DNA of 64,000 nucleotides from Acinetobacter calcoaceticus (lineage in GTDB: Bacteria > Pseudomonadota > Gammaproteobacteria > Pseudomonadales > Moraxellaceae): assembly GCF_900520355.1 (NCBI RefSeq), contig NZ_LS999521.1, positions 2,170,001-2,234,000 on the forward strand. The letters run 5' to 3'. The notes below the pieces were generated by a model. That model searched no databases and was not told the origin of the DNA. It saw only the letters and a list, made by a program, of their open reading frames with translations. Both the position numbers and the translations under genes were made by a program. How positions within the stretch are numbered: position 1 is the first letter of the stretch; every line of letters begins with the position of its first letter. Below are positions 1-9,031 of this stretch, in pieces.

Positions 1-113
1 AAAGCGTGACATTCTTCTTCTTATATTAATATTCTTCTTATCTATCACGCTGCGTCTGAAAGTCATTTTGGTTCAAAATTAGACGTTTTTTTCGATCTTA
101 CTAAACCAAAATA

Positions 114-129
114 TACAGACCTGTCTGTA
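114..129. promoter_or_regulatory. Perfect palindrome, candidate repressor operator
   Basis: TACAGAC-CT-GTCTGTA is a perfect inverted repeat with 7-bp arms and a 2-bp centre. Its size and symmetry fit a dimeric TetR/MarR-type repressor. It lies about 100 bp upstream of a possible minus-strand start at the window edge. The regulator is not identified; the function is inferred from symmetry alone. Confidence 0.4.
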
Positions 130-439
130 CAAAACAGATTATATATTTAAAAAATAAAAACTCAATCATTTTTTATGTTTCATTCAAAGATAAATTGGAT
201 TTAACTATTTATTGGAGTGGAAAAGCACTTATTTCATGCTGATTTCAATTCACTTATACTTAACAATTAAACTTATAACACAATGCAACACTTTAAACAC
301 AAAAGAAATACAAACAACTGTTTTTAATTAAAAATACCACTTATTTATCAATTCCACTTATATTGCTTTTCAACAAAAACAATTGGATTGATTAGTTTTG
401 CTACATTCATTTCATTAAGATCAATCTATACTATGCCCG

Positions 440-453
440 CTATATTGATATAG
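440..453. promoter_or_regulatory. Palindrome just upstream of the ArsR-type gene
   Basis: CTATAT-TG-ATATAG is a perfect 14-bp palindrome ending 9 bp before the regulator's ATG, just downstream of a TATACT hexamer (427-432) that could be a -10 box. The position fits autorepression. Operators of BigR/SqrR-type regulators are described as AT-rich palindromes, so the match is plausible but untested. Confidence 0.45.
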
Positions 454-462
454 GTATAAAGT

Positions 463-774
463 ATGAAAGATGGACTCCAAATTGAAGAAATGAAAAATGC
501 GGCTGATTCAGTCGTTGGAATTCTCAAATCTCTGGCTAATACAGATCGTTTATTAATTTTATGTCATTTAGCTTATGAAGAGCTAAATGTCTCACAAATT
601 GAAGAGAAGACCCAAATTACACAGCCCACTCTTTCACAACAGCTTATGATGTTACGTAAAAGTGATGTTGTATCAACTCGTCGTGATGGTAAGCAAATTT
701 TTTATTCTATTAAGGATGACAATATGCATTCAATTTTAAATACGCTTCACCAGCTGTACTGTGCAAGTAAATAA
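463..774 (+). CDS. ArsR-family HTH regulator, BigR/SqrR/YgaV-like (two-cysteine type)
   Basis: A 103-residue winged-helix repressor of the ArsR/SmtB family. The recognition helix lies in the segment with TQPTLSQQLMMLRKSDVV (about residues 53-70). The metal-binding ELCVCDL motif of classical ArsR is absent (EELNVSQIEE instead). Cysteines occur only at C34 (in LLILCHL) and C100 (in LHQLYC). This is the arrangement known in E. coli YgaV and in BigR/SqrR, where the two cysteines form a di- or persulfide bridge in response to reactive sulfur. A sulfur- or redox-sensing role is therefore inferred. A palindrome at 440-453 could be its operator. No sulfide-oxidation gene is visible within the window next to it; targets may lie to the left. 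Confidence 0.8.
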   Translation: MKDGLQIEEMKNAADSVVGILKSLANTDRLLILCHLAYEELNVSQIEEKTQITQPTLSQQLMMLRKSDVVSTRRDGKQIFYSIKDDNMHSILNTLHQLYCASK

Positions 775-1185
775 TATCTTTAAATTATAATTTTATAAAA
801 ATATTAGTAATTTCCTGAAATATGCGATTTTTCAGCTTGAAAGCTTAGAGTTTAGTATAAGCACAAAGTTTTGAAAATTCGCGTAGCTTTTCCAAAGTCT
901 TATTTACCCCGTTTTCCGTTGCATCAATTCATATCTTTGTAGTTCACGTGGTACTTTCATAGCTTTTTGATATAATTCGTTTTCTTAACGAACAATTAAC
1001 AAGCAAAACCTCCAATAGAAAAAATTAAAGTTAAATAATAAATAAAATTAAAACAACACTTTAATATTACCAACCCTTATAAAAAGCTCTAGTTGGTATA
1101 AAAAAGCTTAAGATTCACATCACTTACGTATAAAATACTCCGCTTGTTCAACCTTTAGCCATGATTAGGTTAATAAGGCCTTTAT
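775..1185. other. Intergenic region between the ArsR-type gene and sstT
   Basis: About 410 bp of AT-rich sequence with no supportable ORF or strong terminator. It should contain the sstT promoter; I could not fix its position. Confidence 0.5.
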
Positions 1186-2388
1186 ATGCTTGCATTCTTT
1201 TCTCGATTAAGCTTAGTCACTAAGATTATTATCGCCATTATTTTAGGAATAGGCGTTGCATTACTATTTCCGAACGTTACGCCTTACTTAAGTTTATTTG
1301 GTGAGCTTTTCATTAAAGCCTTAAAATCGGTTGCCCCTATTTTAGTTTTTGTATTGGTGCTTTCTTCTATTGCCAACTTTCAAGTGGGTCATAGTGCAAA
1401 TTTACGCCCAGTTCTACTTCTATATGTAATAGGAATGCTATTAGCCGCTTTTAGTGCTGTTATTGCAAGTTTATCTTTTCCAAGCACCTTATTCCTCAAT
1501 ACGATTTCACATAATGATTTACAAGCGCCTGGTAGTCTCGCAGATATATTAAAAAATTTGCTTTTAAGCTTTATTGCAAACCCTGTTCAAGCCATTAGTG
1601 AAGCTAACTTTATCGGTATTTTAGCTTGGGCAATTGGCCTTGGTTTAGCTATGCGCCATAGCTCAGATACGACAAAACAAGTAATGCAAGATGTTGCACA
1701 TGCTGTCAGTGCTATTATTCATAAAGTAATTGCTTTCGCACCTGTCGGTATTTTCGGTCTAGTTGCTGTAACATTTGCTGATGCGGGTCTTGCGACACTT
1801 GAGAGCTATGCACACTTATTAGTCGTATTACTAGGGACAATGCTATTTGTTGCCCTCATAGTCAACCCTATTCTGGTAGGCTTAACTATCCGTGGTAATC
1901 CATATCCTTTAGTTTTTAAATGTTTAAAAGAAAGCGGTATTACTGCTTTCTTCACACGAAGTTCAGCAGCCAACATTCCAGTTAACTTAGATTTAGCAGA
2001 GCGTTTAGGTGTTAATCCATCTACGGCAAGTGTGTCTATTCCATTAGGTGCAACAGTAAATATGGCTGGCGCAGCAGTGACAATTACTGTACTCACGCTA
2101 GCCACTGTACATACACTTGGAATTCATGTTGATTTCGCAACAATGCTTATTTTATCAGTTGTTGCTACAGTTTCAGCATGCGGTGCTTCTGGTGTAGCTG
2201 GTGGTTCTTTACTTCTTATTCCCGTAGCTTGTAGTTTATTTGGTGTTTCAACTGAAATTGCTATGCAAGTCGTGGCTATTGGTATGATTATTAGTGTATT
2301 GCAAGACTCTACAGAAACAGCGCTTAACTCTTCTACGGATGTTTTATTTACCGCAGCTGTAGATATTCGTTCCAAACAAGCTTCCTAA
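1186..2388 (+). CDS. sstT: Serine/threonine:Na+ symporter SstT
   Basis: A 400-residue inner-membrane protein of the dicarboxylate/amino acid:cation symporter family that takes up serine and threonine with sodium. Hydrophobic segments run throughout. The family's substrate-binding signatures are visible: a serine-rich hairpin [12 protein letters not shown] (about residues 256-267) and the [14 protein letters not shown] motif (about 284-297). Length is close to E. coli SstT (about 414). The ATG at 1186 follows a short AAGG element. Two small genes follow at 5 and 3 bp spacing, so the three probably share a transcript. Confidence 0.93.
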   Translation: MLAFFSRLSLVTKIIIAIILGIGVALLFPNVTPYLSLFGELFIKALKSVAPILVFVLVLSSIANFQVGHSANLRPVLLLYVIGMLLAAFSAVIASLSFPSTLFLNTISHNDLQAPGSLADILKNLLLSFIANPVQAISEANFIGILAWAIGLGLAMRHSSDTTKQVMQDVAHAVSAIIHKVIAFAPVGIFGLVAVTFADAGLATLESYAHLLVVLLGTMLFVALIVNPILVGLTIRGNPYPLVFKCLKESGITAFFTRSSAANIPVNLDLAERLGVNPSTASVSIPLGATVNMAGAAVTITVLTLATVHTLGIHVDFATMLILSVVATVSACGASGVAGGSLLLIPVACSLFGVSTEIAMQVVAIGMIISVLQDSTETALNSSTDVLFTAAVDIRSKQAS

Positions 2389-2393
2389 TCGAA

Positions 2394-3074
2394 ATGCCAT
2401 TTCAACGTCTACCAAACTGGTTCCAACTTGGGGCCTTTTTACTGGCATTTAATGCCGGAATGATTAATGTATTAGGGTTAATTACCCTTTTACATCAATC
2501 TATTTCACATATGACTGGCAACGTTAGTATGCTAGCTATGAGTTTGGTAGAGTGGCAACCAGAACATATCATTTTCTTATTTCTGGTAATTATTTGTTAT
2601 GTTTGCGGTTCATTTTATAGTGGTTTTATTTTAGGCAGCAGCCATTTTCGACTAGGTCGTCGCTATGGCTTACCTTTAAGCCTTGTTGCTTTATTCATTT
2701 TTCTTTGTTGGCTATTACTTCCTTATTTTCCACGCTATGGATTATTATGGGCTTGTACAGCAATGGGCCTACAAAATGCAATGGTGAGCCATTATAAAGG
2801 AACCATTATTCGAACTACCCATCTATCTGGCGTTTTAACAGATATTGGTTTAGCTCTGGGATATAAAGCTAGAGGCTTACCGGTAGAAAACCGACGTATT
2901 GTTTTACACTTACTTATTTTTGCAGGTTTTCTGCTGGGTGGAATTCTCGCTGCGCTAGTACATCCACATTTAAAGTTACAAGCATTTTTATTGCCAGCAA
3001 CTTTAAGCTTAGTCTTAAGTATTTCTTACTGGGTAGTTTACTTCTATAGCCCTTCAACTTCACATAAGGATTAA
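2394..3074 (+). CDS. DUF1275 (YoaK-like) membrane protein
   Basis: A 226-residue protein with about six hydrophobic segments, matching the DUF1275/YoaK family of small bacterial membrane proteins. The N-terminal part carries the family pattern FNAGMINVLGLI...HQSISHMTGNVSMLA (about residues 19-49). No enzymatic motif is seen and the function of the family is not established. It starts 5 bp after sstT and ends 3 bp before the next gene. Confidence 0.85.
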   Translation: MPFQRLPNWFQLGAFLLAFNAGMINVLGLITLLHQSISHMTGNVSMLAMSLVEWQPEHIIFLFLVIICYVCGSFYSGFILGSSHFRLGRRYGLPLSLVALFIFLCWLLLPYFPRYGLLWACTAMGLQNAMVSHYKGTIIRTTHLSGVLTDIGLALGYKARGLPVENRRIVLHLLIFAGFLLGGILAALVHPHLKLQAFLLPATLSLVLSISYWVVYFYSPSTSHKD

Positions 3075-3077
3075 GTC

Positions 3078-3614
3078 ATGGTTAAAAATGCCTTACAAGC
3101 ACAGTTATTAAAAGCTGGGTTAGTGGATAATAAAAAAGCAAAAAAACTAACAAAACAAGCTCATCATGAACAACGTATCGGTCAAAGTGATGAGCCTGAA
3201 ATCAAAGCGAATATTGAAAAAGCTCAACAAGAAAAGTTAGCTAAAGATCAGGCTTTAAACTTAGAAAAACAACAACAACTTGAGGAGAAAGCCCTCAAAG
3301 CATCAATCATTCAAATGATTAAACATCATAAAATTTCAAATACTGATGGTGATAGTGTTTATCAATTTATTGATGAAGGTAAGATCAAGAAGGTATATAT
3401 TTCTCAGCAAGTATACAATGCCCTTGTTTCAGGCAGTTTGCTCATTGCTAAAGATCAAAATCAATATGCTTACCTACCTAAAGCATTAGCTGAAAAAATT
3501 GATCAGAAGATGAAAGGTTTTATTTTATTGAACAATGCTGAGTCCAATGAACAGACCACAGATGAAGAAGATCCTTATGCAGCCTATGTGATTCCTGATG
3601 ATTTAATGTGGTAA
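3078..3614 (+). CDS. DUF2058 (YaiL-like) protein
   Basis: A 178-residue, highly charged cytoplasmic protein. The N-terminal half (about residues 1-75) is rich in Lys, Glu, Gln and Ala and looks like a coiled coil with the family start NALQAQLLKAGLVDNKKAKK. The C-terminal half (about 85-155) is a small folded domain including HHKISNTDGDSVYQFIDEGKIKKVYIS. This matches DUF2058/YaiL, a nucleoprotein-like family of unproven function. RBS AAGGA precedes the ATG. A terminator-like hairpin follows. Confidence 0.85.
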   Translation: MVKNALQAQLLKAGLVDNKKAKKLTKQAHHEQRIGQSDEPEIKANIEKAQQEKLAKDQALNLEKQQQLEEKALKASIIQMIKHHKISNTDGDSVYQFIDEGKIKKVYISQQVYNALVSGSLLIAKDQNQYAYLPKALAEKIDQKMKGFILLNNAESNEQTTDEEDPYAAYVIPDDLMW

Positions 3615-3624
3615 CACATACAAT

Positions 3625-3655
3625 GGCCTTTATGATGTAAATATAAAGGCCTTTT
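3625..3655 (+). terminator. Rho-independent terminator after the sstT operon
   Basis: GGCCTTTAT / ATAAAGGCC arms with a 9-nt loop, followed by TTTT. It closes the sstT-DUF1275-DUF2058 transcript. Confidence 0.8.
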
Positions 3656-3981
3656 CCCAATTAGTTTAAAAAGTATTAATTTAACAAATGATCAAAATAT
3701 TAAGAAAAAATACTTAAAGAATAAATTCCTTCACCACTTTATCTATTAATCCCGATATAATAAATCATAATTTTTTAAGTCCTCGCGACATTCTTGAAGA
3801 TTTCTTCAGGTATCCAAATTTTACGTCATGTACTCATGAATGACGTACAACATAATCAGTTCATGTGTATTTGCACATATTCAAAAGATCGGAAACTTAA
3901 GTGATCTTGATCTAACTGACTTTTTATAAATTTAATTGCAAAGACTTAATTAAGTGGCTTTTGTCTTAAAGGTAGTAATTC
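3656..3981. other. Upstream region of the ABC exporter gene with two inverted repeats
   Basis: No ORF. Contains TGAAGA-TT-TCTTCA (3795-3808) and TACGTCAT / ATGACGTA (3822-3829 and 3840-3847), both perfect. These could be operators or hairpins controlling the downstream ABC-MaoC pair; no known consensus was recognised. Confidence 0.45.
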
Positions 3982-5829
3982 ATGCTGAAGTGGTTTGAAA
4001 AACTTGTAGATCCCTACCCAACAAAAGGTCTGGATGAACCTTTACCAACTCGTTTTTTTCCATTTGTATGGCAAGCAACGGAAGGCTTACGCCCTTACTT
4101 ATTCTTACTTATTCTTTTTACAGCAGGTGCGGCAAGCTTTGAAGCCTTACTTTTTTCAAAGATTGGACAACTCGTAGATTGGTTAAGTAAAAGTCATCCT
4201 GAAAGTTTTTTAAGTCAGCACACGACTGATTTACTCCTTCTAATTGGTGTTTTATTTACCAACATCTTTTTTGTAAATATTCAATCTATTGTTAAACATC
4301 AGATTTTATATAGCACTTTTCCAATGCGTTTACGTTGGCGTTTCCATAATCTTTTATTAAAACAAAGCTTAGATTTTTTCCATAACGACTTCGCTGGAAG
4401 ACTTTCTGCAAAAGTGATGCAAACGGCTCTGGCAATCCGTGAATTCTGGATTATTTTGGGCGATATGTTGGCTTACGTCGCTATTTACTTTATTACCATT
4501 AGCATTGTTCTTGGGGCAATTTCACCAATTTTGTTAATACCACTTTTGGTTTGGTTAACTTTATTTTTATTAAGCGCATGGTTCTTTATCCCCCGTTTAA
4601 GTAAAGTTTCGCAACAGCAAGCCGATGCTAGATCAGTTATGACTGGCCGTATCACCGATGCTTATACCAACATTCAAACTGTTAAATTGTTTGCTCATGC
4701 GGGACGTGAAAGCCAATATGCAAAAGCATCAATGAAAGAGTTTATGACAACAGTCTATGCTCAGATGCGTTTAGGCACTCTTTTTGAAATAAGTATCAAC
4801 ATGCTATCCGCCGTTTTATTTATTGGCGTTATTGGTACTTCAGTTTGGCTATGGACTCAAGGTCTAGCAGCATTAGGCGTAATTGCAGCGACTACTGCCA
4901 TGATTTTAAAGCTGAATAGTATGGCTGAATTTATGATGTGGCATATGTCCGCGTTATTTGAAAATGTTGGAACCATTCAAGATGGTATGCAAACATTAGG
5001 TAAAAAAATCAATATTCAAGACAAACCAGATGCAAAAACGCTTAACGTTACCCAAGGCGAGATTGTATTTAAAGATGTAAGCTTTGCTTATAACAATAAA
5101 AATGTGATTGATCACTTCAACTTACATATTAAAGCAGGTGAAAAGATAGGAATTGTTGGACGCTCTGGAGCCGGAAAGTCTACGCTTATTCAATTGCTTT
5201 TACATTTTTATCATCTTAAGCAAGGTGCAATTTTAATTGATGGGCAAAATATTGAAGATGTGACTCAAGATAGTCTAAGAGCGAATATTGCCTTAGTGAC
5301 ACAAGATACTTCTTTATTACATCGCTCAGTGGCTGAAAATATTAAATATGGACGTCCAGATGCATCTGATGCCGACATGGAAAATGCTGTAAACAAAGCA
5401 AAAGCCACTGAATTTATACCTCAACTGGTAGATTTAAAAGGTCGTAATGGATATGACGCCCAAGTAGGTGAACGTGGTGTAAAACTTTCTGGTGGTCAAA
5501 GACAGCGTATTGCTATTGCACGCGTATTTTTAAAAGATGCACCTATTCTGATTTTAGATGAAGCCACTAGTGCATTAGATTCAGAAGTTGAAGCGGCTAT
5601 CCAGTCAAGTTTAAATGACCTTATGGTTGATAAAACTGTTATTGCAATTGCACACCGATTATCTACTATTGCACAAATGGACCGTTTAATTGTTCTTGAT
5701 GAAGGAAAAATTGCTGAGCAAGGAACACATGAAGAGTTAATTGCTCAAAATGGAATATATGCACAATTATGGAAACGTCAAACAGGCGGCTTCCTGTTTG
5801 AACAAAAAGTTTTACAGGGTCAAGATTAA
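3982..5829 (+). CDS. ABC exporter, fused permease-ATPase (MsbA/MDR-like)
   Basis: A 615-residue half-transporter with the membrane domain first (about residues 30-330, five to six hydrophobic segments) and the ATPase last. The nucleotide-binding domain has Walker A GRSGAGKS (393-400), signature LSGGQ (502-506) and Walker B ILILDE (522-527), followed by the switch histidine in IAIAHRLST. The domain order and long linker fit type IV (MsbA-like) exporters that work as dimers. The substrate cannot be told from sequence. Its stop codon overlaps the start of the MaoC gene by one base, so the two are co-translated. Confidence 0.9.
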   Translation: MLKWFEKLVDPYPTKGLDEPLPTRFFPFVWQATEGLRPYLFLLILFTAGAASFEALLFSKIGQLVDWLSKSHPESFLSQHTTDLLLLIGVLFTNIFFVNIQSIVKHQILYSTFPMRLRWRFHNLLLKQSLDFFHNDFAGRLSAKVMQTALAIREFWIILGDMLAYVAIYFITISIVLGAISPILLIPLLVWLTLFLLSAWFFIPRLSKVSQQQADARSVMTGRITDAYTNIQTVKLFAHAGRESQYAKASMKEFMTTVYAQMRLGTLFEISINMLSAVLFIGVIGTSVWLWTQGLAALGVIAATTAMILKLNSMAEFMMWHMSALFENVGTIQDGMQTLGKKINIQDKPDAKTLNVTQGEIVFKDVSFAYNNKNVIDHFNLHIKAGEKIGIVGRSGAGKSTLIQLLLHFYHLKQGAILIDGQNIEDVTQDSLRANIALVTQDTSLLHRSVAENIKYGRPDASDADMENAVNKAKATEFIPQLVDLKGRNGYDAQVGERGVKLSGGQRQRIAIARVFLKDAPILILDEATSALDSEVEAAIQSSLNDLMVDKTVIAIAHRLSTIAQMDRLIVLDEGKIAEQGTHEELIAQNGIYAQLWKRQTGGFLFEQKVLQGQD

Positions 5830-6278
5830 TGCTTTATTTAGAAGATTTGAAAATTGGTGACCGTTTCATTAGCCGTGAATATGAAATCACCTTAGATGAA
5901 ATCAAAAAATTTGCAAATTCTTATGATCCTCAACCATTTCACACAGATGAAGAACAGGCTAAGCATGATCCTATTTTTCAGGGGATTGCTGCCAGTGGTT
6001 GGCACACTTCTGCCATCACTATGCGTTTATGGACAGAATGCATGCCTATTCATGGCGGTTTGATCGGTTCAGAGTCGAGTTTGCGGTGGCCACGCCCCAC
6101 CCGACCGGGTGATAGAATTCATGTTGAAACTGAAATTTCAGCTATTACCCCATCCAAAACAAAATTAGATCGTGGTATTGTAAGTTACGTTACACAAGCC
6201 TTAAATCAACATGGGGATGTCTTACTTATTTCAACAACAAAAATTGTTGTCTTTAAAAAAATGTTTAAAAATGGTTGA
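5829..6278 (+). CDS. MaoC-family (R)-specific hydratase-like protein
   Basis: A 149-residue single hot-dog-fold protein of the MaoC dehydratase family. The hydratase-2 signature is present as SYDPQPFHTDEEQA, giving the expected catalytic pair D33 and H38. Such proteins hydrate trans-2-enoyl thioesters. The ATG uses the last base of the preceding stop codon (TAATG), so translation is coupled to the ABC exporter, a less usual partnership that hints at a lipid or acyl substrate; that link is inference. Confidence 0.87.
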   Translation: MLYLEDLKIGDRFISREYEITLDEIKKFANSYDPQPFHTDEEQAKHDPIFQGIAASGWHTSAITMRLWTECMPIHGGLIGSESSLRWPRPTRPGDRIHVETEISAITPSKTKLDRGIVSYVTQALNQHGDVLLISTTKIVVFKKMFKNG

Positions 6279-6375
6279 TATGATTGTCTAACAGTTTTTA
6301 TAAACTCAGATTATATTTCATGACAAAATGTGTAAGAAATGCATGTAAAAAATTGATGAGAGCAATGGAACGCAT

Positions 6376-7401
6376 ATGAAAATTACCTCAGCTCGTCAAG
6401 ATCAGGGTATTCCGGGTGTCTATGGCCTATTGCTATTAGATGTCGTTTCACGTTGGGGATACAACGATGAAACATTATTTGCTCCATTTCATCTTACCAG
6501 CGAGCAACTAGCTGACCCTGACTATCGTATTTCTACACCATTAGCGAATGAACTGGTTAAACACGCGCTTAATCTAACTGGTGAAACTACTTTGGGTTAC
6601 CATCTTGGTACTCAAATGCGTATTTCAATTCATGGTTTTATTGGCTATGCAATTATGACAGCCAAAGATATTACCGAAGCAATTGCTCTCGCAGCACGCT
6701 TTATTCAACTACGCTTACCCTTTTTACAATTATATTTCTCAACTTTTGGGCCCAAGGCGACCTTACAATTACAATGTGATATTGAACTAGAACCTTTGCG
6801 AACAGAAATTGTTTTAGGTCTAACTATTGGCATTATGAGCATGGCGAAAGCCATGACTGGTATTGAAGATTTAGCTGGTGATGTAGATTTAGATTTCGCA
6901 GAGCCAGAAGGTTTCGAGAAATATAGAAGTAAGTTAAGTAGTACGATTCGCTTTAACCAACCCCATTTAATTTCAAGTTTTGATAAAAAATATTTAGGAC
7001 TTAAATTAATTAATTCAGATCCAATCGCCAGTCAAGTTGCCATTAATCAGTGTGAATCTGAACTTTCTGCTTTGGGTGAGCGCCGTCGTTTAGCAATGCG
7101 AGTTCGCGATATTTTAACTAACTCGGAACAACATTACTTAAGCATTGAAAATGTAGCAGAATACCTACATATGTCGGATCGCACCCTCAAACGTCAATTG
7201 GCAGCAGAAGGAACTTCATTTTCTACATTAGTTGATGAAGTACGCTATCGGCATGCAACATCTCTGCTTTCCCGTACAGATTATAGTCTTGAACAGATTG
7301 CAGACGAACTTGGCTATTCGGACGTTGCAAATTTTAGCCGTGCTTTTAAACGCTGGAGCGGCCGCAGTCCGAGCAACTGGCGTAAAGACCCATACTTATA
7401 A
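6376..7401 (+). CDS. AraC-family transcriptional regulator (arabinose-binding-domain type)
   Basis: A 341-residue regulator with an N-terminal ligand domain (about residues 20-200, Arabinose_bd type, as in OruR and Acinetobacter lipid or amine regulators) and a C-terminal double helix-turn-helix (about 255-341). The second helix-turn-helix includes SLEQIADELGYSDVANFSRAFKRWSGRSPSNWR, a canonical AraC signature. The ligand is unknown. Downstream gcvH begins 37 bp later on the same strand but with its own GGAG ribosome site; joint regulation is uncertain. Confidence 0.88.
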   Translation: MKITSARQDQGIPGVYGLLLLDVVSRWGYNDETLFAPFHLTSEQLADPDYRISTPLANELVKHALNLTGETTLGYHLGTQMRISIHGFIGYAIMTAKDITEAIALAARFIQLRLPFLQLYFSTFGPKATLQLQCDIELEPLRTEIVLGLTIGIMSMAKAMTGIEDLAGDVDLDFAEPEGFEKYRSKLSSTIRFNQPHLISSFDKKYLGLKLINSDPIASQVAINQCESELSALGERRRLAMRVRDILTNSEQHYLSIENVAEYLHMSDRTLKRQLAAEGTSFSTLVDEVRYRHATSLLSRTDYSLEQIADELGYSDVANFSRAFKRWSGRSPSNWRKDPYL

Positions 7402-7438
7402 TGTTTAAAACTATTGGACACAAGCTTAAGGAGTTATC

Positions 7439-7813
7439 ATGAATCATCCTTCGGAACTGAAGTATGCACGTACACATGAGTGGGTAAAAATTGAAGGTGA
7501 TCTTGTTATTACAGGGATTACTGACCACGCACAAGATGAACTGGGCGATTTGGTATACGTCGAAACTCCTGAAGTTGGTCGTCAAGTTACAGCTGGCGAA
7601 CAAGCTGGAGTTGTTGAATCAGTGAAAACTGCTTCGGACATTCATGCTCCTGTTTCAGGCACTGTAGTAGAAGTAAATACCGACCTTGAAGATGATCCTG
7701 ATTTTGTAAATGACGATCCATATGGTAAAGGCTGGATTTATAAAATCAAACCAGACAATATTGCAGATGTTGAAAAACTTTTAACAAATGCAGAATATGA
7801 AGCTGGCCTATAA
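7439..7813 (+). CDS. gcvH: Glycine cleavage system H protein
   Basis: A 124-residue lipoyl carrier protein that shuttles the aminomethyl group between the P, T and L proteins of glycine cleavage. The lipoyl attachment motif is [14 protein letters not shown] with the modified lysine at K63. Length matches the family. No gcvT or gcvP lies beside it. In several bacteria H protein is also an intermediate in lipoate transfer, which could explain an orphan position. The ATG follows AAGGAG. A strong terminator follows. Confidence 0.95.
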   Translation: MNHPSELKYARTHEWVKIEGDLVITGITDHAQDELGDLVYVETPEVGRQVTAGEQAGVVESVKTASDIHAPVSGTVVEVNTDLEDDPDFVNDDPYGKGWIYKIKPDNIADVEKLLTNAEYEAGL

Positions 7814-7840
7814 GATAGGTATTGTTTTCAAGATTTAATA

Positions 7841-7872
7841 AAAACCAGTTTAGATTTAAGCTGGTTTTTTTT
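7841..7872 (+). terminator. Rho-independent terminator after gcvH
   Basis: AAAACCAG / CTGGTTTT stem followed by a run of T residues. Confidence 0.85.
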
Positions 7873-7922
7873 CTTTGTTTATGCAGCTAATTTAAAGTCA
7901 GCTATCTGATTCGGTGACGTAT

Positions 7923-8621
7923 ATGACAAAACTTGTTGTGTTCTCTGGCGCGGGTATGAGTGCCGAAAGTGGAATTAGCACTTTTCGTGACAGTAATGGT
8001 CTATGGGAAAATTATGATATTCAACAAGTTGCTACACCAGAGGCGTGGGAAAAGAACCCTGCTTTAGTTCAACGTTTTTATAATGAACGACGTAAAAATA
8101 TTTTAGAATCTCAACCCAATAAAGCTCATCAATATATTGCCAAACTACAAGATTATTTTGACGTACAGGTTATTACTCAAAATATTGATGATTTGCATGA
8201 GCGTGCGGGAAGTCTCAACGTTTTACATTTGCATGGAAACATTCGTTTATCAAAAAGTTCAGGGCCAGATGCACAATTCACAACTCGATTTTATGACATT
8301 AATGGTTGGGAATTAGATTTAGATCGTGACATTTGCCCAGATGGCTACCCCCTTCGTCCACACGTTGTTTGGTTTGGAGAGGCTGTACCTGCTTATGAAG
8401 ACGCAATTAGATTAGTGCAAAGTGCAGATGTTTTTATTGTAATCGGCTCAACATTAAGCGTATATCCTGTTGCTGGTTTAGTGCATGAAATTTCAGCTCA
8501 ATGTAAAGCTTATTATATAGATCCAAAAGCAGATTATGTACGTGTTCCTCAACAATACGAATTGTTAAAGTTGTCAGCCACTCAAGGCATGCATCAACTT
8601 TTTGAAAATTTAACCAAATGA
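7923..8621 (+). CDS. Sirtuin-family NAD-dependent protein deacylase (CobB-like, no zinc-cysteine tetrad)
   Basis: A 232-residue Sir2-family enzyme removing acyl groups from lysines using NAD+. The NAD-binding start VVFSGAGMSAESGISTFR, the TQNIDDLHERAG motif, catalytic H104 in LHLHGN and RPHVVWFGE are all present. Y53 and R56 (FYNER) reproduce the Tyr-x-x-Arg pair known from SIRT5 and CobB for succinyl/malonyl-lysine. The four zinc-binding cysteines normally found after the catalytic His are missing; one Cys is left in the segment. ATG 7923 is preferred over GTG 7914 because the GTG lies inside the likely GGTGA ribosome site. Confidence 0.87.
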   Translation: MTKLVVFSGAGMSAESGISTFRDSNGLWENYDIQQVATPEAWEKNPALVQRFYNERRKNILESQPNKAHQYIAKLQDYFDVQVITQNIDDLHERAGSLNVLHLHGNIRLSKSSGPDAQFTTRFYDINGWELDLDRDICPDGYPLRPHVVWFGEAVPAYEDAIRLVQSADVFIVIGSTLSVYPVAGLVHEISAQCKAYYIDPKADYVRVPQQYELLKLSATQGMHQLFENLTK

Positions 8622-9031
8622 CTGCAATTTTTAAGGACTAAATAAATTTAATTTGAATAAAAATTATTATTTTTTGGATAAAATTTTGTCGAATTCTCTA
8701 ATTTTGTTTTAATTTTCGGCAATAAAATTTTGCCTACCACCCTTTTTATAAATAAAAATGGATTTATTTTTTATAAAACTTATTTTTCTTAGAATAATTT
8801 AAAAAAATAAAATATTAAAAAATTTATAACCAAATGATAAATAATATATTTTTTAAGTTTGTAATCTAAATTACACTAACTTACACAAAGATACAAAAAT
8901 ACAATACAAAGATAACAGAGCAAAAAAATTCTTTTGTGGTTGAATCTCAACCTCTTGAATGCCGTACAAGAAAACAGCGACCTGGATTAGGTTACAATCA
9001 CGGATTATGGATATAAGGACACACATCCATC
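8622..9031. other. AT-rich upstream region of putP
   Basis: About 410 bp without an ORF, very AT-rich between roughly 8640 and 8900. An inverted repeat GGTTGA-ATC-TCAACC (8938-8952) lies about 80 bp before the putP start and could be a regulatory site. The putP promoter must lie here. Confidence 0.5.

Larger units (their letters stand above)
1..462. other. Intergenic/upstream region, AT-rich
   Basis: No convincing complete gene. On the minus strand an ATG at position 12, preceded by a purine-rich AAGAAGAAG stretch, could be the start of a gene running off the left edge, but only four codons are inside. The region holds two palindromes listed separately (114-129 and 440-453). The rest is AT-rich and unremarkable. 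Confidence 0.5.
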
